From: an uncultured beta proteobacterium
GTDB taxonomy: Bacteria; Pseudomonadota; Gammaproteobacteria; Burkholderiales; Burkholderiaceae_C
Length of the DNA stretch: 55,394 bases
Reading direction: 5' to 3'
NCBI GenBank assembly: GCA_903875275.1
Contig: CAIQVX010000280.1
Coordinates: 1-55,394, forward strand
The notes under the pieces were generated by a model. That model was not told the origin of the DNA, ran no database searches, and saw only the letters and a list, made by a program, of their open reading frames with translations. The translations under genes were made by a program, and so were the position numbers. This document shows positions 21,315 to 32,280 of this stretch, piece by piece; the first letter of the stretch is position 1; every line of letters starts with the position of its first letter.

Positions 21315-23693
21315 TCAAAGGTTGTCGGTGAAACTGCGCAGTTTGTCGGAGCGCGAAGGGTGCTTTAGTTTGCGCAAGGCTTTGGCTTCAATCTGGCGGA
21401 TGCGCTCGCGCGTCACGTCGAACTGTTTGCCAACTTCTTCCAGTGTGTGATCACTGGTCATTTCAATACCGAAGCGCATGCGTAGCACCTTGGCTTCGCG
21501 CGGCGTCAGGCTGTCCAGAATGTCTTTGACGACATCGCGCAACCCGGCCTGCATTGCTGCTTCCATTGGTGCCGTGTTGGCGCTGTCTTCTATGAAGTCA
21601 CCCAAGTGGGAATCATCGTCATCACCGATCGGCGTTTCCATCGAGATGGGTTCCTTGGCGATCTTCATGATCTTGCGAATCTTGTCTTCCGGGATTTCCA
21701 TCCGTTCAGCCAGTACGCTCGCATCGGGCTCGAAACCAAATTCCTGCAAATGCTGGCGACTGATGCGATTCATCTTGTTGATGGTCTCGATCATGTGCAC
21801 CGGAATTCGGATCGTGCGTGCCTGATCAGCGATGGAGCGCGTGATGGCTTGGCGAATCCACCACGTCGCATAAGTGGAGAATTTGTAGCCGCGTCGATAT
21901 TCGAACTTGTCGACTGCCTTCATCAGACCAATATTGCCTTCCTGGATGAGGTCCAGAAATTGCAGGCCACGGTTTGTGTACTTCTTGGCAATGGAAATGA
22001 CCAGGCGCAAATTCGCCTCGATCATTTCCTTCTTGGCTGCTCGTGAGGAGGATTCACCCTCGTTCATGCGTTTGTTGATGTCCTTGAGCTGGTCCAGAGG
22101 GACCACCACTCGAGCCTGGAGGTCAGTGAGCTTTTGCTGAAGGTCCTGAACAGGTGGAATATTGCGCCCCATGATGGCGCTCCAGGGCTTGCCAAGGGTG
22201 GTCTGCTTTTCGATCCATTTCAGGTTAAGCAACTGGCTGGGAATTCTGTTGCCATGCTTGTCGCGACCGCTGAAGTTCGAGATAAAAAGTTCCTGTGGGT
22301 ATCCGCACTTGTCAACGATGATGCGCCGCAACTCACGTTCCTTCTTGCGGATGTCGTCTACCTGACCCCGAACCATGTCGCACAACTTCTCGATTGCCTT
22401 GGCGGTAAAACGAATCGACATCAACTCTTCGCTCAACAGCTTCTGGGTCCTGACATAGTTCGGCGTGCCATAGCCTTCCTTGTCGTAGATCTTGTGGATC
22501 TTCTCAAACAAGTCACGCAACTTGTCAAACCGGGTGAGCGCTTCGCGCTTAAGTTCTTCGAGTTTCTTTGTCAGTGCTTTGGACCCACCCTTGCCGTCGT
22601 CATCATCGGCCGCGTCGAACTCGTCGAAATCCTCTTCCGCGACGTAGTCGTCAGCTTCGTTGGGGTTGGAAAAACCATCAACAATCGTGGTGATCACGAC
22701 TTTGCCCTCGCGAATGTCCTCACCCAGCCGCAGGATTTCAGCAATCGTGGCGGGTGAAGCGGAGATGGCCTCCATCATGGCCATCAATCCGCCCTCAATG
22801 CGTTTGGCAATTTCGATCTCGCCTTCGCGCGTCAACAACTCCACCGTTCCCATCTCGCGCATGTACATGCGGACCGGATCAGTGGTGCGGCCGAATTCAC
22901 TATCGACGGTGGACAGGGCGGCCTCTGCCTCTTCTTCCGCCTCCTCTTCAGTGGCAGCGGTCGGTCCGTTGTTGTTGAGCAGAAGAGTCTCTGCGTCCGG
23001 GGTCTGCTCGTAGACGGCCACACCCATGTCATTGAGCATGGAAATAACCACTTCCAGGGTTTCTGCGTCTACGAGTTTGTCCGGCAAGTGATCAGAAATC
23101 TCACCGTGAGTCAGGTAGCCGCGTGTCTTGCCTAACTTGATCAGGGCTTTCAGGCGCAGACGACGCTTGGCGATATCCTCCTCCGACAGCACCGTTTCAT
23201 CAAGGCCAAACTCCTTCATCAGCGCGCGCTCTTTCGCCTTGCTGATCTTCATGCGCAAGGGCTTGACCTTTTCGCCCGCAGTGACCGGCTCTCCGACCAG
23301 ATCCGCTTCGATGTCGGCCATGTCCGGGCTGTCCAGACCGCCAGTGGCAGTCGCTGCTTTTGGCTTGCGTCCACGTTTTGCAGCTATCGGGGTGTTGGTG
23401 TCAGTTCCGGTCGCTGCGGTCTTTGGTGGCCGACCCGGTTTCTTTTTTGGCAAGGGATCGCCGATGACCGGTGCCTGGTCAACAGTCTTCTTCAATGGGC
23501 TGCCAGGAGCCTTTGCGGGCACCTTCGCTGCAACAGCGGCTTTAACTTTCTGTACCGCCTTCACGACGGAATCCTTGGACACGGGCTTTGCACTGGTCTT
23601 GGTCGGTAAGGCCTTGGGACTGGTCTTGCTGCTGACTTTGGGGGCCGACCTGGCAGTGGTCGAAGTCGACTTATTGGACTTTTGAGCGGGCAT
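21315..23693 (-). CDS. rpoD: RNA polymerase sigma factor RpoD (sigma-70)
   Basis: 792 aa; regions 1.2-4.2 clear ([85 protein letters not shown]). Confidence 0.98.
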   Translation of the reverse strand: MPAQKSNKSTSTTARSAPKVSSKTSPKALPTKTSAKPVSKDSVVKAVQKVKAAVAAKVPAKAPGSPLKKTVDQAPVIGDPLPKKKPGRPPKTAATGTDTNTPIAAKRGRKPKAATATGGLDSPDMADIEADLVGEPVTAGEKVKPLRMKISKAKERALMKEFGLDETVLSEEDIAKRRLRLKALIKLGKTRGYLTHGEISDHLPDKLVDAETLEVVISMLNDMGVAVYEQTPDAETLLLNNNGPTAATEEEAEEEAEAALSTVDSEFGRTTDPVRMYMREMGTVELLTREGEIEIAKRIEGGLMAMMEAISASPATIAEILRLGEDIREGKVVITTIVDGFSNPNEADDYVAEEDFDEFDAADDDDGKGGSKALTKKLEELKREALTRFDKLRDLFEKIHKIYDKEGYGTPNYVRTQKLLSEELMSIRFTAKAIEKLCDMVRGQVDDIRKKERELRRIIVDKCGYPQELFISNFSGRDKHGNRIPSQLLNLKWIEKQTTLGKPWSAIMGRNIPPVQDLQQKLTDLQARVVVPLDQLKDINKRMNEGESSSRAAKKEMIEANLRLVISIAKKYTNRGLQFLDLIQEGNIGLMKAVDKFEYRRGYKFSTYATWWIRQAITRSIADQARTIRIPVHMIETINKMNRISRQHLQEFGFEPDASVLAERMEIPEDKIRKIMKIAKEPISMETPIGDDDDSHLGDFIEDSANTAPMEAAMQAGLRDVVKDILDSLTPREAKVLRMRFGIEMTSDHTLEEVGKQFDVTRERIRQIEAKALRKLKHPSRSDKLRSFTDNL

Positions 23694-23917
23694 GAAAATA
23701 ACCTCTGGATTTCAAAAACAGACACATTCAACAGATGCAACGGACGCCTTGGACGGCTGCCCCGATCAATGGGCGGTCAACATATGTTCCTGATGACAAG
23801 ATGTGCGGGCGAACATTTGGTGTGCAGTCCTTGCGAAGGGTAGCCAGGTGTGAACCATGTCAGCGATTGGCCGGGCCGGAGGTGCTGCTGTCGCTCTTGT
23901 CGGGAATCAGTGGTCGG

Positions 23918-23926
23918 ATTATACCA
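23918..23926 (-). promoter_or_regulatory. Candidate rpoD-proximal promoter: extended -10 (TGGTATAAT)
   Basis: Minus strand reads TAGATTTGACACAATGGTATAATCC directly after the dnaG stop; TGn-TATAAT extended -10. The TTGACA there is only 6 nt away and is not a usable -35. Confidence 0.5.
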
Positions 23927-23937
23927 TTGTGTCAAAT

Positions 23938-25815
23938 CTAGGGATGGTCACGCAGGTGGGACAGAGAGGCCTCAAGCTGGCGTCGGCGCGCCTGAAATTC
24001 ACGGTAGCGTAGCAACGCCGATGGGTCACTCGTGGATTGTTCAATGGCCTGGGTTTCCTGGAATTTCAGGCGCTCGACCAGCATCCGGTCCAGAAGGTTG
24101 CGCAGTTCCGTCACCGTGGAGTCAAACTCTTCATCCACGCCAATTTCGTACGCAGCCATCAGGCGCACCGCCATCTGCTCATGATCGCGGCCGCGCAGAC
24201 CCTCACGCAGTGCAACCCACGGCTGGGCCCCGTGCTCGTGTAACTGGCCCTCCAACCACACAAAAAGTGATCCATGGGGTTCAGGCAATTCGCACAGCAT
24301 GGCGTGATCTTCGGCCGACAGAAGTTCGAGTGTTGCCATGTTGCCCAGAAGCAAGCGCGTGGCGTGGTCTGCGCGGGTCATTGGCAATGGTCTCCCCCGC
24401 AGGCGGTTTTGCGGCACCATTGCCATTGGGATCCGGGAGGCAAGATCAGCGCGTGACTCGTTCCTGGTCTGAAAGGTCGCACGGCCCTCACGTGAACCGC
24501 TGGCCGTCGCTGTCGAGCCCCACAGATCGATCAGATCGTCACTTGCCAGTTGAACCTGATCGGCGATCTCTCCCAATAACTGCCTTTTCAGTGCACTGTC
24601 AGGCAGAGCGGCCCAGAGCGGTCTGGCGCGGCTCGAAAAATGGGCACGACCTTCTGCAGCAGTGAGTTCACATCCATCACGTGCGGTATCGAGCAGAAAC
24701 CGACTCAATGGGACTGCCTTGCGGACGCAGTCAGCAAATGCCTCCTTTCCAAATTCACGAATGAAGCTGTCTGGATCATGCTCTGCGGGCAAGAACAGAA
24801 ATTTGATGCTGCGCACATCATCGGCAAATGCGAGAACGCCATCCAGCGCCTTGCGCGCGGCGCGTCGTCCAGCGGTGTCGCCGTCGAAGCTGAACACCAC
24901 AGAGTCCGTGAAGCGGAAGAGTTTTTGCAAGTGGTCTGCCGTGCAAGCGGTACCCAACGTTGCCACAGCATTGGGGAATCCGAACTGGGCCAGTGCCACG
25001 ACGTCCATATAGCCTTCCGTGACCAGCGCGTAGCCATGTTCCCTCAGTGAATTTCTGCCTTCAAACAGGCCATAGAGTTCGCGTCCTTTGCTGAACACGG
25101 GGGTTTCCGGTGAGTTTAAGTACTTGGGTTTATCGTTGCCCAACACTCTGCCCCCAAAGCCCACGCACTCGCCCTTGATATTGCGAATTGGAAACATCGC
25201 CCGATCCCGAAAGCGGTCGTAGCGTCGTTCGGAGTCACCCGCTTCAGTGTTCAAAATCACCAATCCGCTTTCCACGAGAAGAGGTTCGTCATAATTGGGG
25301 AACACGCTCGCGAGGGTGTGCCAGCCTTCAGGCGCGTAACCCAGTCCGTAGCGTTTCGCGATTTCCCCTGACACTCCGCGTTCCTTGAAATAGGCCACAG
25401 CCTTCTTGGATTCCTTGAGATGCTTGCGGTAGGCCTCGGCAGCCCTTTCAAGGACGTCACTCAAACTTACATGCCTTTGCCGTTCTTCCGCGGCACGGAT
25501 GCGGTCCTGCGGGCTTGAATTGTCTTCAGGCACCTGAAGACCGTACTGCTGCGACAGGTCATTGACGGCCTCGAGAAAAGTCATCCCTAAGTGGTCCATC
25601 AGGAAACTGATGACATTGCCGTTCTTGCCGCAGCCGAAGCAATGGTAGAACTGCTTCGTAGGGCTAACTGAAAAGGAGGGTGATTTCTCTCCGTGAAATG
25701 GGCAAAGGCCCATGAAATTGGCACCCCCCTTCTTCAACTGCACATGGCGCCCGACAATCTCCACCACGTCGGCGCGTGCAATCAGTTCCTGAATGAATGT
25801 TTGGGGGATGCTCAC
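23938..25815 (-). CDS. dnaG: DNA primase
   Basis: Zinc finger CPFHGEKSPSFSVSPTKQFYHCFGCGKNG; TOPRIM segment VTEGYMDVVAL. Confidence 0.97.
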   Translation of the reverse strand: MSIPQTFIQELIARADVVEIVGRHVQLKKGGANFMGLCPFHGEKSPSFSVSPTKQFYHCFGCGKNGNVISFLMDHLGMTFLEAVNDLSQQYGLQVPEDNSSPQDRIRAAEERQRHVSLSDVLERAAEAYRKHLKESKKAVAYFKERGVSGEIAKRYGLGYAPEGWHTLASVFPNYDEPLLVESGLVILNTEAGDSERRYDRFRDRAMFPIRNIKGECVGFGGRVLGNDKPKYLNSPETPVFSKGRELYGLFEGRNSLREHGYALVTEGYMDVVALAQFGFPNAVATLGTACTADHLQKLFRFTDSVVFSFDGDTAGRRAARKALDGVLAFADDVRSIKFLFLPAEHDPDSFIREFGKEAFADCVRKAVPLSRFLLDTARDGCELTAAEGRAHFSSRARPLWAALPDSALKRQLLGEIADQVQLASDDLIDLWGSTATASGSREGRATFQTRNESRADLASRIPMAMVPQNRLRGRPLPMTRADHATRLLLGNMATLELLSAEDHAMLCELPEPHGSLFVWLEGQLHEHGAQPWVALREGLRGRDHEQMAVRLMAAYEIGVDEEFDSTVTELRNLLDRMLVERLKFQETQAIEQSTSDPSALLRYREFQARRRQLEASLSHLRDHP

Positions 25816-25894
25816 GGACCTTATTGTGGCGCAGCTACACCCGACCGGACTTTCCCGGGTCGGTCCCTGAAGTGCCTTCCTGTCCCTGGGCGTG

Positions 25895-26653
25895 CTAACG
25901 GGGTGCCAGTCGGATGGCTCCGTCGAGTCGGATCACCTCGCCGTTAAGCATGTCGTTTTCGAAGATATGCAGCGCCAGCTTTGCGTAATCCTGGGGGGTG
26001 CCCAGGCGCGAGGGGAAGGGTACGCTGGCTGCCAGCGAGTCCTGCACTTCCTTGGGCATGCCGAACATCATTGGGGTACCGAAGATGCCCGGAGCGATGG
26101 TCATGTTCCGGATTCCGTTTCGCGCCAGGTCGCGTGCGATGGGCAATGTCATGCCGACGATGCCTCCCTTGGAAGCACTGTAAGCGGCCTGTCCTATCTG
26201 ACCATCGTAGGCGGCTACTGATGCAGTGGAAATCATGACGCCGCGTTCGCCAGTGGTCTCCGCCTGGTTCTTGCACATGGCGTCAGCGGCCAGGCGGATC
26301 ATGTTGAAACTGCCGATCAGATTCACGGTAATGCACTTGCTAAAGACGCCCAGGTTGTGAGCCCCATTCTTGCCGACGGTTTTTTCAGCTGGTGCGATGC
26401 CAGCGCAATTGACCAGACCCATGAGCTTGCCCAGTGAGACGGCCTTGATAACGACCGCTTGCCCGTCGGTTTCCTGACTCACATCACACTTGAGGAAAGC
26501 ACCTCCGATTTCCCTGGCAACCAGTTCCCCTTTTTCGACCTGCATGTCTGCGATGACCACTTTGCCACCTTTGCTCGCCAGCAGTCGGGCTGTGCCCTCA
26601 CCCAATCCCGATGCGCCGCCGGTGACGATGAAAACTTTGCCTGCAATGTCCAT
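25895..26653 (-). CDS. SDR family oxidoreductase, 3-hydroxyacyl-CoA dehydrogenase type II (HSD10-like)
   Basis: MDIAGKVFIVTGGASGLGEGTARLLASKGGKVV; NCAGIAPAEK; YSASKGGIVGMTLPIARDLARNGIRNMTIAPGIFGTPMM. Confidence 0.9.
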   Translation of the reverse strand: MDIAGKVFIVTGGASGLGEGTARLLASKGGKVVIADMQVEKGELVAREIGGAFLKCDVSQETDGQAVVIKAVSLGKLMGLVNCAGIAPAEKTVGKNGAHNLGVFSKCITVNLIGSFNMIRLAADAMCKNQAETTGERGVMISTASVAAYDGQIGQAAYSASKGGIVGMTLPIARDLARNGIRNMTIAPGIFGTPMMFGMPKEVQDSLAASVPFPSRLGTPQDYAKLALHIFENDMLNGEVIRLDGAIRLAPR

Positions 26654-26674
26654 GATGATCTCCAGTAAATACAG

Positions 26675-26696
26675 TTGACGTTAACGTAAACGTCAA
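26675..26696. promoter_or_regulatory. Palindromic operator-like element upstream of the SDR gene
   Basis: TTGACGTTAACGTAAACGTCAA: perfect 8-bp arms; three ACGT cores spaced 6 bp apart. Confidence 0.7.
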
Positions 26697-26789
26697 TTAT
26701 CGCGTATCCAGTTCTTTGCCATGCACGGGGTGAGCCGTGATCCAAGGGGGCGAACTTGCTGCTATACTCCACCCTCTCGGGCAATCCTT

Positions 26790-26866
26790 AGGCGCGTAGC
26801 TCAGCTGGTTAGAGCACCACCTTGACATGGTGGGGGTCGTTGGTTCGAGTCCAATCGCGCCTACCA
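26790..26866 (+). tRNA. tRNA-Val (GAC)
   Basis: Acceptor AGGCGCG/CGCGCCT, anticodon arm CCACC-TTGACAT-GGTGG, T arm GGTTCGAGTCC, encoded CCA. Confidence 0.95.
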
Positions 26867-26986
26867 ATTTTCTGGTTTATTCAGACAGTCTCAGGGTAAA
26901 CCTTGGGAAGTTGCAGTGGGGGTCTTCCCTAAAATGTGTTGCACTGCAGTACATTTTCGTCCCGTCTCAGGGTCAACGGAGTCTCC

Positions 26987-27520
26987 ATGCAAAGCAAGAA
27001 AGCCGCCGAAGCAAAAGTCACGCAGCGGATCATCAAGAAGTATCCCAATCGACGGCTCTATGACACAGCGACATCGAGCTATATCACCCTCGCGGAAGTC
27101 AAACGGTTGGTGATGGGAAACGATCCATTTGTCGTGCGTGATGTCAAGACCGGGGAGGACCTCACTCGCAGCATTCTGCTTCAGATCATCCTCGAGGAGG
27201 AGTCAAATGGCTCTCCGATGTTCACGGCGCCTGTGCTGGCCAGTCTGATCCGGTTTTATGGCAACGCCATGCAGGGGTTTATGGGGGGCTATCTGGAGCA
27301 GAATATTCAGGCACTGATGGATGTGCAGGCCAGGTTCAGTGAGCAAACCAAAGGATTCAGTCCTGAAATGTGGACACAGTTTCTTGCGCTTAAATCCCCT
27401 GTGTTGCAGGACATGATCGGTGGTAGTGCTGAGCAGTCTAGGACCCTGTTATCGCAGATTCAGGAACAGATGCAGAAGCAGACCAATCAGGTATTGGGTG
27501 TTTTCGGGATCAAGCCCTGA
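26987..27520 (+). CDS. phaR: Polyhydroxyalkanoate synthesis repressor PhaR
   Basis: RIIKKYPNRRLYDTATSSYITLAEVKRLVMGNDPFVVRDVKTGEDLTRSILLQIILEEE; start set at the MQSKKAAEAK methionine. Confidence 0.93.
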   Translation: MQSKKAAEAKVTQRIIKKYPNRRLYDTATSSYITLAEVKRLVMGNDPFVVRDVKTGEDLTRSILLQIILEEESNGSPMFTAPVLASLIRFYGNAMQGFMGGYLEQNIQALMDVQARFSEQTKGFSPEMWTQFLALKSPVLQDMIGGSAEQSRTLLSQIQEQMQKQTNQVLGVFGIKP

Positions 27521-27549
27521 TTGCATCGAAAGATCATGGATTGTGAGTA

Positions 27550-28944
27550 ATGAGTGACGTTTCCAAAAACAAGGACGGGGCGCCTAAAGTTGGTTTCGTC
27601 AGCCTCGGCTGTGCGAAGGCGCTTACAGACTCGGAAGTGATACTGACTCAGCTTGCCGCCGAGGGTTATGAGACTTCCAGAACATTTCCGGGTGCAGACT
27701 TGGTCATCGTGAACACGTGCGGTTTTATCGATGATGCCGTTAAGGAGAGTCTTGATGCAATCGCTGAGGCACTCGCCGAAAACGGCAAGGTCATCGTGAC
27801 CGGCTGCCTGGGTGCCAAGACGTTTCAAGACGGCGCCAATATGGTGCGGCAACTTCACCCGAGCGTGTTGGCTGTCACTGGGCCGCAGGCAACGCGCGAA
27901 GTGATGGATGCTGTGCACACGCATTTGCCACGGCCTGACCGTCCATTCCTGGACCTCGTGCCCAATTCGTTCGGCGTTGCGGGCCTGAAGTTGACGCCAG
28001 CGCATTACGCCTACATCAAGATCAGCGAAGGCTGCAATCACCGTTGCACGTTCTGCATCATTCCCTCAATGCGAGGGGATCTGATTTCAAGGCCGATTGG
28101 CGATGTGCTGCGGGAAGCGCACGCCTTGTTTGAGGGCGGGGTGAAGGAATTGTTAGTGATCAGCCAGGATACCTCTGCCTACGGAGTTGATGTGGCGTAT
28201 CGAACCGGGTTTTATGAGGGAAGACCCATCAGGACGCGTTTGTTGGAATTGGTTCAGGCTCTTGGTGAAATCGCAGAACATTTTTCAGCATGGGTGCGGT
28301 TGCATTACGTTTATCCTTATCCGAGTGTCGATGACTTGATTCCCTTGATGGCGCAGGGCAGGATCCTGCCGTATCTGGATGTGCCCTTCCAGCATAGCCA
28401 CCCGAACGTTCTCAGACGCATGAAGCGTCCGGCCAGTGGTGAAAAAAACCTGGAGCGCATTGCAAGATGGCGTGAAATTTGCCCCGAGATCGTCGTGCGC
28501 AGCACCTTTATTGCAGGGTTTCCCGGTGAAACCGAGGAAGAATTTTCTCACTTGCTCGATTTTATGAAGGAAGCCGGAATCGACCGAGCCGGCTGTTTTG
28601 CCTACAGCCCGGTGCAAGGCGCCGCGGCCAACGACCATGCTGGAATGCTGCCAGCCGAAGTCAGGGAGGAGCGGCGTGCACGTTTCATGGCGGTTGCCGA
28701 GGCTGTGTCAGTAGAAAAGCTGAAGCAGCGTGTTGGCTGTACCATGCAGGTGTTAGTGGATTCAGCGCCCGCTCTCGGAAAGAGGGGAGGGCTGGGTCGG
28801 TGTTACGCTGATGCGCCCGAAATCGATGGGCACGTCAGGTTGTTGCCTCCCCAGAAAATCAGCAAGACGCTGAAGGTCGGTGAGTTCACCAAGGCTCGCG
28901 TGCTGGGAACCGAAGGACATGACCTTGTCGCTCAGCCCTTCTGA
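27550..28944 (+). CDS. rimO: Ribosomal protein S12 methylthiotransferase RimO
   Basis: [16 protein letters not shown]; radical-SAM [16 protein letters not shown]-terminal TRAM-like domain. Confidence 0.96.
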   Translation: MSDVSKNKDGAPKVGFVSLGCAKALTDSEVILTQLAAEGYETSRTFPGADLVIVNTCGFIDDAVKESLDAIAEALAENGKVIVTGCLGAKTFQDGANMVRQLHPSVLAVTGPQATREVMDAVHTHLPRPDRPFLDLVPNSFGVAGLKLTPAHYAYIKISEGCNHRCTFCIIPSMRGDLISRPIGDVLREAHALFEGGVKELLVISQDTSAYGVDVAYRTGFYEGRPIRTRLLELVQALGEIAEHFSAWVRLHYVYPYPSVDDLIPLMAQGRILPYLDVPFQHSHPNVLRRMKRPASGEKNLERIARWREICPEIVVRSTFIAGFPGETEEEFSHLLDFMKEAGIDRAGCFAYSPVQGAAANDHAGMLPAEVREERRARFMAVAEAVSVEKLKQRVGCTMQVLVDSAPALGKRGGLGRCYADAPEIDGHVRLLPPQKISKTLKVGEFTKARVLGTEGHDLVAQPF

Positions 28945-28978
28945 AACGATATTCCAGGAAGTTACCAGCACAACAAAA

Positions 28979-29002
28979 AGGCCGCTTGAACGCAAGCGGC
29001 CT
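28979..29002 (-). terminator. Rho-independent terminator of tRNA-Leu (minus strand)
   Basis: Perfect 10-bp stem AGGCCGCTTG-AACG-CAAGCGGCCT; on the minus strand followed by TTTTTGTTG; no T-tract in the plus direction. Confidence 0.85.
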
Positions 29003-29054
29003 ATGAAAAGACAAGCCGGAAAACATGTCAATGTCCTCCGGATTTCAACTATAT

Positions 29055-29139
<85 letters not shown>

Positions 29140-29150
29140 ATCTCAGGAAA

Positions 29151-31466
29151 GTGAGTGATTGTATCAAAAATACCAGCCAAACCAGCGGCTTGCTGGACGA
29201 AGTCGAGGGAACAGTTCAAGGTCATCGTGACGGCCACGGTTTTGTTGCCCGGGATGACGGTGAGTCCGACATCTATTTGCCCCCCAATGAGATGCGCGCT
29301 GTGCTTCACAAGGATCGGGTCCGGGTGCGCATCGTGCGCAGTGATCGCAAGGGGCGACCGGAAGGGCGCGTGCTCGAAATCGTGGAACGGACCAATGAGT
29401 CCATCATTGGCCGTCTCCTCTTAGAGAGTGGCATCTGGATCATGGTGCCCGAAGACAAACGGTACGGGCAGGATGTGCTTATCCCCAAGGCTGCGACCGG
29501 GGCGGGTAAGGCTGGTCAAGTGGTCGTCGTGGAACTGACTGAGGCTCCGTCACTTTATGGTCAGCCGGTTGGGCGCGTGACCGAGGTCCTGGGTGAAGTT
29601 GATGATCCCGGCATGGAGATTGAAATCGCGGTACGCAAGTATGGTGTGCCCCATGAGTTCTCGCCGGCGTGTATTGCTTTGGCACGTGCGCTGCCTGAGA
29701 AGGTGAGGGCGCACGACAAGACACATCGTGTTGATCTGACTGATGTGCCGCTGGTCACCATCGATGGCGAGGATGCGCGCGACTTCGATGACGCGGTGTA
29801 CTGTGAGCCTGCGAGAATCGGAAAGGGCAAGACTGCAGCGCCAGGCTGGCGTTTACTCGTTGCAATTGCCGATGTCAGCCATTATGTGGAGACCGGATTG
29901 GCGATTGATGTGGACGCCTATGACCGAGCCACAAGCGTGTACTTTCCCCGGCGAGTGATCCCGATGTTGCCGGAAAAACTGTCAAATGGACTGTGTTCGC
30001 TCAACCCGGAAGTTGAACGATTGTGCATGGTGTGCGACATGATGGTGAGTGCCAATGGTGACGTAACTGCTTACCAGTTCTATCCAGCGGTCATGTGGAG
30101 CCACGCACGTTTTACCTACACCGAGGTCGCGGCAATATTGGCCAATACGCGCGGTCTGGAGGCGCTTAAGCATCAGGATCGGGTCACGGATTTGATCCAT
30201 CTGCATGACGTCTATCAAGCGCTGCATAAGTCCCGTGTGCGTCGTGGCGCTGTCGATTTTGAGACTGTGGAGACACAAATTGTGTGCGATGAAACGGGAC
30301 GCATTGAGAAAATCGTGCCGCGCACCCGTAACGATGCGCATAAGCTGATCGAAGAGGCCATGTTGGCAGCCAATGTTTGCAGTGCTGACTTTATTAATCA
30401 GGGCAAGCACCACGGTCTTTTTCGCGTGCACGAAGGTCCGACCCCGGAAAAAATCGAAATACTTCGCAATTATCTGAAGGCGACAGGCATATCGCTAACG
30501 ATCAGCGACAACCCGAGTCCTGGCGAGTTTCAGTCGATCGCAGATGCAACAAAAGATCGTCCAGACGCACAGCAAATTCATTCGATGCTTCTGCGCTCCA
30601 TGCAGCAAGCGATTTATACGCCCGTCAACAAAGGGCATTTTGGCCTGGCGTTCGAGGCCTACACCCATTTCACGAGCCCGATTCGGCGTTATCCGGACCT
30701 GCTGGTACATCGTGTCATCAAGGCTATTCTGGTCAAGACCAAGTACCATCTGCCGGAGCTACCTACCCCTGGCGAAGCCCATGCAAAACTGAAACGCCGA
30801 CTCGAAAAAGGGCTGGCAGCGCGTGTTGCCGAGCCAGGACAAAAGGCCAAGAAGCTGACTCATGAAGCACAAGGCTGGCTGGCAGCCGGTCTGCATTGCA
30901 GTGCCAACGAGCGGCGTGCCGATGAAGCCAGTCGCGATGTCGAGGCGTGGCTCAAGTGCAAGTACATGCGTGAGCACCTTGGCGAGGAATACGCCGGTGT
31001 GGTGAGTTCGGTGACGAGTTTTGGATTGTTTGTCACACTGGATGCAATGTACGTGGAAGGACTGGTGCATATCACAGAACTGGGCGGCGAATACTTCCGC
31101 TTCGATGAAGCTCGGCAGGAATTGCGAGGGGAGCGGACCGGCATGCGATTTGTGATCGGTTCGCGTGTCAAGGTACAGGTGAGCCGGGTTGATCTTGATG
31201 GCCGACGCATTGATTTTCTGCTCGTTCATGACACTGAGGCACTCGTCTCACGGGTAGGCAAGGAGAAGGAGAGTGCGCGTCACGATCGCAGTCAAGTTGA
31301 TCCTGACGAGCAGCCGGACCGGTCTTTGCGCGAGCGGATGGCGCGCAAGACGCCTGGTCCTGTGGCGCGCATGTCAAAATCGACCGCAAGGCTCGCGAAA
31401 CCGGGTGGCAGGTCGGGTGGTACCAAGAGCAATGACAAGGGCAACAAGTCGCGACGCCAGCCTTGA
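29151..31466 (+). CDS. rnr: Ribonuclease R
   Basis: RNB domain ([25 protein letters not shown]...[49 protein letters not shown]), C-terminal S1 domain. Track start at 29112 is inside tRNA-Leu; GTG at 29151 is a likelier start. Confidence 0.93.
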   Translation: MSDCIKNTSQTSGLLDEVEGTVQGHRDGHGFVARDDGESDIYLPPNEMRAVLHKDRVRVRIVRSDRKGRPEGRVLEIVERTNESIIGRLLLESGIWIMVPEDKRYGQDVLIPKAATGAGKAGQVVVVELTEAPSLYGQPVGRVTEVLGEVDDPGMEIEIAVRKYGVPHEFSPACIALARALPEKVRAHDKTHRVDLTDVPLVTIDGEDARDFDDAVYCEPARIGKGKTAAPGWRLLVAIADVSHYVETGLAIDVDAYDRATSVYFPRRVIPMLPEKLSNGLCSLNPEVERLCMVCDMMVSANGDVTAYQFYPAVMWSHARFTYTEVAAILANTRGLEALKHQDRVTDLIHLHDVYQALHKSRVRRGAVDFETVETQIVCDETGRIEKIVPRTRNDAHKLIEEAMLAANVCSADFINQGKHHGLFRVHEGPTPEKIEILRNYLKATGISLTISDNPSPGEFQSIADATKDRPDAQQIHSMLLRSMQQAIYTPVNKGHFGLAFEAYTHFTSPIRRYPDLLVHRVIKAILVKTKYHLPELPTPGEAHAKLKRRLEKGLAARVAEPGQKAKKLTHEAQGWLAAGLHCSANERRADEASRDVEAWLKCKYMREHLGEEYAGVVSSVTSFGLFVTLDAMYVEGLVHITELGGEYFRFDEARQELRGERTGMRFVIGSRVKVQVSRVDLDGRRIDFLLVHDTEALVSRVGKEKESARHDRSQVDPDEQPDRSLRERMARKTPGPVARMSKSTARLAKPGGRSGGTKSNDKGNKSRRQP

Positions 31467-31495
31467 ATGGCTGGGATGAGTTTTCGGAGCGGATC

Positions 31496-32251
31496 ATGAA
31501 CTCAGGTATGAAAGTGGCTATTGTTACTGGCGCAGGGACCGGTATTGGCAGGGCGGCCGCTCTGGCCTTGCTCAAGGACGGCTACTGCGTTGTTCTCGCC
31601 GGGCGCCGAGCGGAACCCCTGACTCAGGTGATGGTCCTGGGCAATGCTCAGAATCGATCGTTGGTCATTCCCACCGATGTATCGGATGAGGATTCGGTAA
31701 AGCGGCTGTTTGATGCCGCTGTAGCCAGATTTGGCAGGGTCGACGTACTGTTCAACAACGCCGGCGTTGGTGCGCCAACTGTGGCACTGGAGGACTTGAC
31801 TCTGGCGCAATGGAAAGCGGTCGTTGATATCAACCTGACCGGCATGTTTCTGTGTTTGCAGCAGGCATTTCGCGTGATGAAGTCGCAGTCGCCGTGTGGC
31901 GGACGCGTCATCAACAACGGTTCGATTTCGGCCACTACGCCCCGGCCCAACTCTATTGCCTACACGGCGACCAAGCATGCAGTCACCGGTCTGACAAAGG
32001 CGGCGTCTCTGGATGGTCGAAAGTACGACATTGCGGTGGGTCAGATTGATGTAGGCAACGCAGCGACTGAAATGGTCGAACGCATGGCCAGCGGGATTGA
32101 GCAGGCCAATGGGCAGATTGCCATAGAGCCTGTGATGGATGTCAGTATCGTCGGGCAGTCGGTGCTCTACATGGCGAACATGCCGCTGCAGGCCAATGTG
32201 ATGTTCCACACCGTGATGGCGACAAAAATGCCATTCGTTGGTCGAGGTTGA
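31496..32251 (+). CDS. SDR family oxidoreductase
   Basis: [45 protein letters not shown]. Start uncertain (31463/31496/31508). Confidence 0.88.
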   Translation: MNSGMKVAIVTGAGTGIGRAAALALLKDGYCVVLAGRRAEPLTQVMVLGNAQNRSLVIPTDVSDEDSVKRLFDAAVARFGRVDVLFNNAGVGAPTVALEDLTLAQWKAVVDINLTGMFLCLQQAFRVMKSQSPCGGRVINNGSISATTPRPNSIAYTATKHAVTGLTKAASLDGRKYDIAVGQIDVGNAATEMVERMASGIEQANGQIAIEPVMDVSIVGQSVLYMANMPLQANVMFHTVMATKMPFVGRG

Positions 32252-32280
32252 GCGACTGGCGGCCGGTCGAGCCACGCCGC

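Noticed and set aside
23930-23935. TTGACA next to the rpoD -10 as a -35 element
   Set aside because: Spacing to TATAAT is only 6 nt; interpreted instead as an extended -10 promoter.
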